Assembly: GCA_040398805.1 (NCBI GenBank) | Contig: JBBATK010000002.1 | Coordinates: 1-64,000, forward strand | Direction: 5' to 3' | DNA from: JBBATK01 sp040398805 | GTDB taxonomy: Bacteria > Bacteroidota > Ignavibacteria > Kapaibacteriales > NICIL-2 | DNA: 64,000 nt | Shown here: one piece after another, positions 62,401-64,000 of the stretch | How positions within the stretch are numbered: position 1 is the stretch's first letter | Layout: the number at the start of each line of letters is the position of its first letter | Translations under genes and position numbers: made by a program | Notes under the pieces: generated by a model | Seen by the model: the letters and a program-made list of their open reading frames with translations, nothing else | Told to the model about the DNA's origin: nothing | Databases searched by the model: none

Positions 62401-64000
62401 CCGCTGATACCGGGGATTACCGTTCGGTGATATGTCGTTGTAGAACAACGGACCGACGCCGAGAGAAACGATACCGTAGCCGAAGCCGCTGATATCATTG
62501 CCGATGAATTGGTTGTTGTCATTGCTCAACGTATCCAGTCCGAGCGAGTTGTTTCCGTTGATGTTCGGAACGACACTGCGGCTGATGATACCTGCCGAAT
62601 AGCTCTCCGGACCCGTTGTAAGAGCACGCACGTCGTTTTCAAACGTGAAGTTCGGCGCCAAGTAACGAACGACGGGCAATGCGGAAGCATAGCTGGCGGT
62701 CGATTGCGGGAAGTTCTCGATCAAGCTGTTGCGAACCGAGATGTTCGAGGAGCCGCGTCCGAGCATGAAGACGGCGCGATGAGGCAACGCTGTGGGCGAT
62801 GCCGTGCCGACATCAAGCTGGAAGCGGAAGGACTTCTGCGAACCACCATCGAAAATGAAGAAGCCTGCCGAGTTCGAATAGAGGTTCGACGCCTTGAATT
62901 GCAGTTGAACAGCATTCGGGTTCGCGGGATTCACATTCTGACCGAAGAAGAACCCGATACCGAGGTTTGACTGCAGACGAATCGATACCGATCCGCGAGA
63001 CAGCGATTGCAAGAGCGAGGGCTTGAAGGTTACTGTATTGAGTGAACTCACACCAAGAATCTTGGAGCTGAGGTCCACCGCGGGGGCCGCGGGAGCAGAT
63101 GTCAAGCTACCAATCGTGTAGCTATTATCTGTCAACTCGAAGGTGACGGCACCGCTAACTCCACGGATGTACAACGCATCGACGGCGCTCTGTAGAGTGG
63201 AGAAGTTACGGGAACCTCCGTTGTTCAACGTACCGACGGTGTATGTACCGGAGAGAGCGTCGACAACATCGAACTCGTTGCAGAGTTGGTTGTTCGATGT
63301 CACCGGATCGTCCGATGCGTTCACTGTGACGCATACACGATAGCGGCCGGTGGACGTCGGCGTCCACGGATCGTACAGCAAAGTCGTCGTGTTCGGGTTC
63401 GTGAACGCGAGGTCGGGAATGGTCTTGTCGACCGTGAGGACGAGATTCCAGTTTCCGTTGACGAATTTCTCCATCGTCATACGCGTCGGAATGTCCGACT
63501 GATCGATGGCTCCGTTGTTCTTGAAGCGAGCAAGCACGTTGAAGGGCTTGTTCACGAACATCTGCGAGTTTGAAGGCGGATTGATGATGGCATCAGCGGA
63601 CAACTCGGTAGCGTACTGGACATCGAAGTTCCAACAAGCTCCGGCTGCAGGGATGAGGTTGTTGTTGACATTCTCGTCGTTGCCATTCTGAAGGACAGAA
63701 CGGAATTTCAGGCAGTAGGTACCGGCTCCAAGAGTATTGAAGTTTCTGAATTGAGCCAGATAGGTGTTACCTGTAGCTAACCCGGGAGTGTTAGCGTAGT
63801 TGATGGTATCACGATACACATTCTGATTCGTCGACAGGTCGGTGATCTCTGCGATCAACTGCATACTCGTCACGTTATTCAGACCCACATTCTGGGCGCT
63901 GATCGCTACCGGGATATCAACGCCGCGGAGGTATTTGTACGGAGAAGAACGCGGAACGATGATATTGACGAGAGCAAGGTCGTTTTGATAGGCGATAACG
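59497..64000 (-). CDS. Very large T9SS cargo with beta-helix repeats (5' end beyond the window)
   Basis: The frame is open from the right edge (64000) to the stop at 59497, about 1500 residues with the N-terminus missing; the GTG at 63888 is an internal codon, as the frame stays open to the edge. The visible part has Ig/CARDB-like segments (LSADAIINPPSNSQMFVNKPFNVLARFKNNG), then a right-handed beta-helix region with turns such as NVISSVRRAGVYTGYGENEQITDNRILNVG and many asparagines, then another CARDB-like domain, a region around SVVNVTSDPNESTTPWNDIVG, and a C-terminal type A sorting domain (TSVTVELAGNGMTEVTLVDVNGRTV, SGSYTVVVKQNG). A surface or secreted protein; substrate unknown. Confidence 0.88.
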   Translation of the reverse strand, partial: VIAYQNDLALVNIIVPRSSPYKYLRGVDIPVAISAQNVGLNNVTSMQLIAEITDLSTNQNVYRDTINYANTPGLATGNTYLAQFRNFNTLGAGTYCLKFRSVLQNGNDENVNNNLIPAAGACWNFDVQYATELSADAIINPPSNSQMFVNKPFNVLARFKNNGAIDQSDIPTRMTMEKFVNGNWNLVLTVDKTIPDLAFTNPNTTTLLYDPWTPTSTGRYRVCVTVNASDDPVTSNNQLCNEFDVVDALSGTYTVGTLNNGGSRNFSTLQSAVDALYIRGVSGAVTFELTDNSYTIGSLTSAPAAPAVDLSSKILGVSSLNTVTFKPSLLQSLSRGSVSIRLQSNLGIGFFFGQNVNPANPNAVQLQFKASNLYSNSAGFFIFDGGSQKSFRFQLDVGTASPTALPHRAVFMLGRGSSNISVRNSLIENFPQSTASYASALPVVRYLAPNFTFENDVRALTTGPESYSAGIISRSVVPNINGNNSLGLDTLSNDNNQFIGNDISGFGYGIVSLGVGPLFYNDISPNGNPRYQRYYNKNTVIRGNVISSVRRAGVYTGYGENEQITDNRILNVGIGSTGVGGQAAGIMVGGEARPGQQCYNSIKPTISRNEISNIASDVASQGIYVEQTMNSFVNPTGGTVSFPNANEAAYISGNMVYEIARTSQNAIAAGIHLLTTRSLTATGLTKLITPQVASYNSRGDSIVNNTVMIKGDNVSNGLSVVGVGVQQAINTVMVNNAISVHGSASTVNTAAGNVFAALLYQGISPKSSAGVPGLLPAVSGGLTSNRNAFFAPQAAVVRYIETDNTNAILVLGTHTDYLTLGQWKGWTAQDINSVVGNFVNDHFANTSTPSRMRINTNPIPIGSVLDRRGERLGANIVDLDGNPRGLNGARYTIGADEFIGRLYVNDVEAIEIINPVAYRAGAGNFADAEYVMTKAPVNVTARMRNNGSGGQAGITIQAEIRDQNNAVVASNSKVVTIASGESIDINFDFNFAPMTYSDMGQTAPAPFAAMSRNVTPVYTINVFTPIDENTANNNTSKPVRFYLMRSPVRMLNSVVNVTSDPNESTTPWNDIVGRLNTDSLFKALSYLGLSSTSYDVFDRNGWEPRAVNYTTYRSLFWVEDTARFTRQQRTDVRMFLANGVASDKKNFVLASQEILGKHIGLDATNDEQFVRYILRATNANTGALKGAAPSDRTPRAAGYDNQQVLGITLAQGIREVIAKTTNVNDPMNPMPSMMRIFSDNQTNGLARTAYSYVTRDAGVTDSIMGIATNALNYNVVFLGTDWRHLPRTSVNQGSERIMRAIIEFIERSQGVVVPVELVTFDAQRTGSDVRVAWETASEKNSSHFDVERAAVTMAGQGSFSSVRTVAAQGTSTTAKDYMVVDANVSTASAWSYRLKMVDLDGTSRYSQEVLVAAESTPSTLTVAPNPASTTTSVTVELAGNGMTEVTLVDVNGRTVATIAQADLSGTQQFKLNTDTFASGSYTVVVKQNGSITSQPLQIVK

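Overview
The window looks like a moderately GC-rich (roughly 55-58% by eye) chromosome from the Bacteroidota/Chlorobi side of the FCB group, possibly a Kapabacteria/Ignavibacteria-like lineage. The evidence is type IX secretion C-terminal sorting domains on at least four secreted proteins, -7 promoter boxes of the Bacteroidota form TAnnTTTG (before tRNA-Glu and the desaturase), and reg_prop/Y_Y_Y sensor architecture. The rank below phylum is inference. Two 100-N assembly gaps (24282-24381 and 47480-47579) mark this as a draft scaffold; both fall inside genes and both look nominal in size.

Region 1 (1-17 kb) is the most unusual part. It is an almost entirely minus-strand locus with five paralogous secreted S41 (C-terminal-processing-type) Ser/Lys peptidase genes. 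They form three transcription units, two of which begin with a paralogous small helical protein. Each unit is preceded by a related non-coding block and by a dyad that is intact in two cases and degenerate in the third. Upstream lies a two-component system: a propeller/Y_Y_Y histidine kinase and a NarL/LuxR response regulator. One peptidase has an in-frame TAA immediately before its catalytic Gly-Lys. Secreted proteins of unknown function, one made of six 20-residue repeats, end two of the units. I propose that the two-component system controls these secreted proteases; no such locus is known to me, but I could not search.

Region 2 (17-33 kb): a pair of unknown secreted proteins (one with three Cys-rich repeats), a fatty-acid desaturase, tRNA-Glu, coaE, a ComEA-like HhH protein, a cysteine desulfurase split by gap 1, a thioredoxin-fold protein, an HD-GYP protein, and a 1380-residue T9SS cargo with an IgGFc-binding-like head and seven Cys-rich repeats.

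Region 3 (33-46.5 kb): leucine dehydrogenase, nusB, a dockerin-like T9SS cargo, an ECF sigma factor with a probable membrane anti-sigma, a DUF1573 protein, a lipoate/biotin ligase-family protein, pyrE-acpS, a full-length eukaryote-MRP-like ABC transporter, and a minus-strand pair for 3-hydroxyanthranilate cleavage (dioxygenase plus ACMSD-type decarboxylase).

Region 4 (46.5-64 kb): a histone-H1-like tail fused to a DksA/TraR-type domain (split by gap 2 inside its repeat), pntA, selD, a 16S rRNA m5C methyltransferase-family protein, a lipoprotein, a small membrane protein, an acyl-CoA:acetate/4-hydroxybutyrate CoA-transferase, an M16 peptidase, a class V aminotransferase, and a very large beta-helix T9SS cargo running off the right edge. 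I saw no insertion sequences, rRNA genes or CRISPR arrays.
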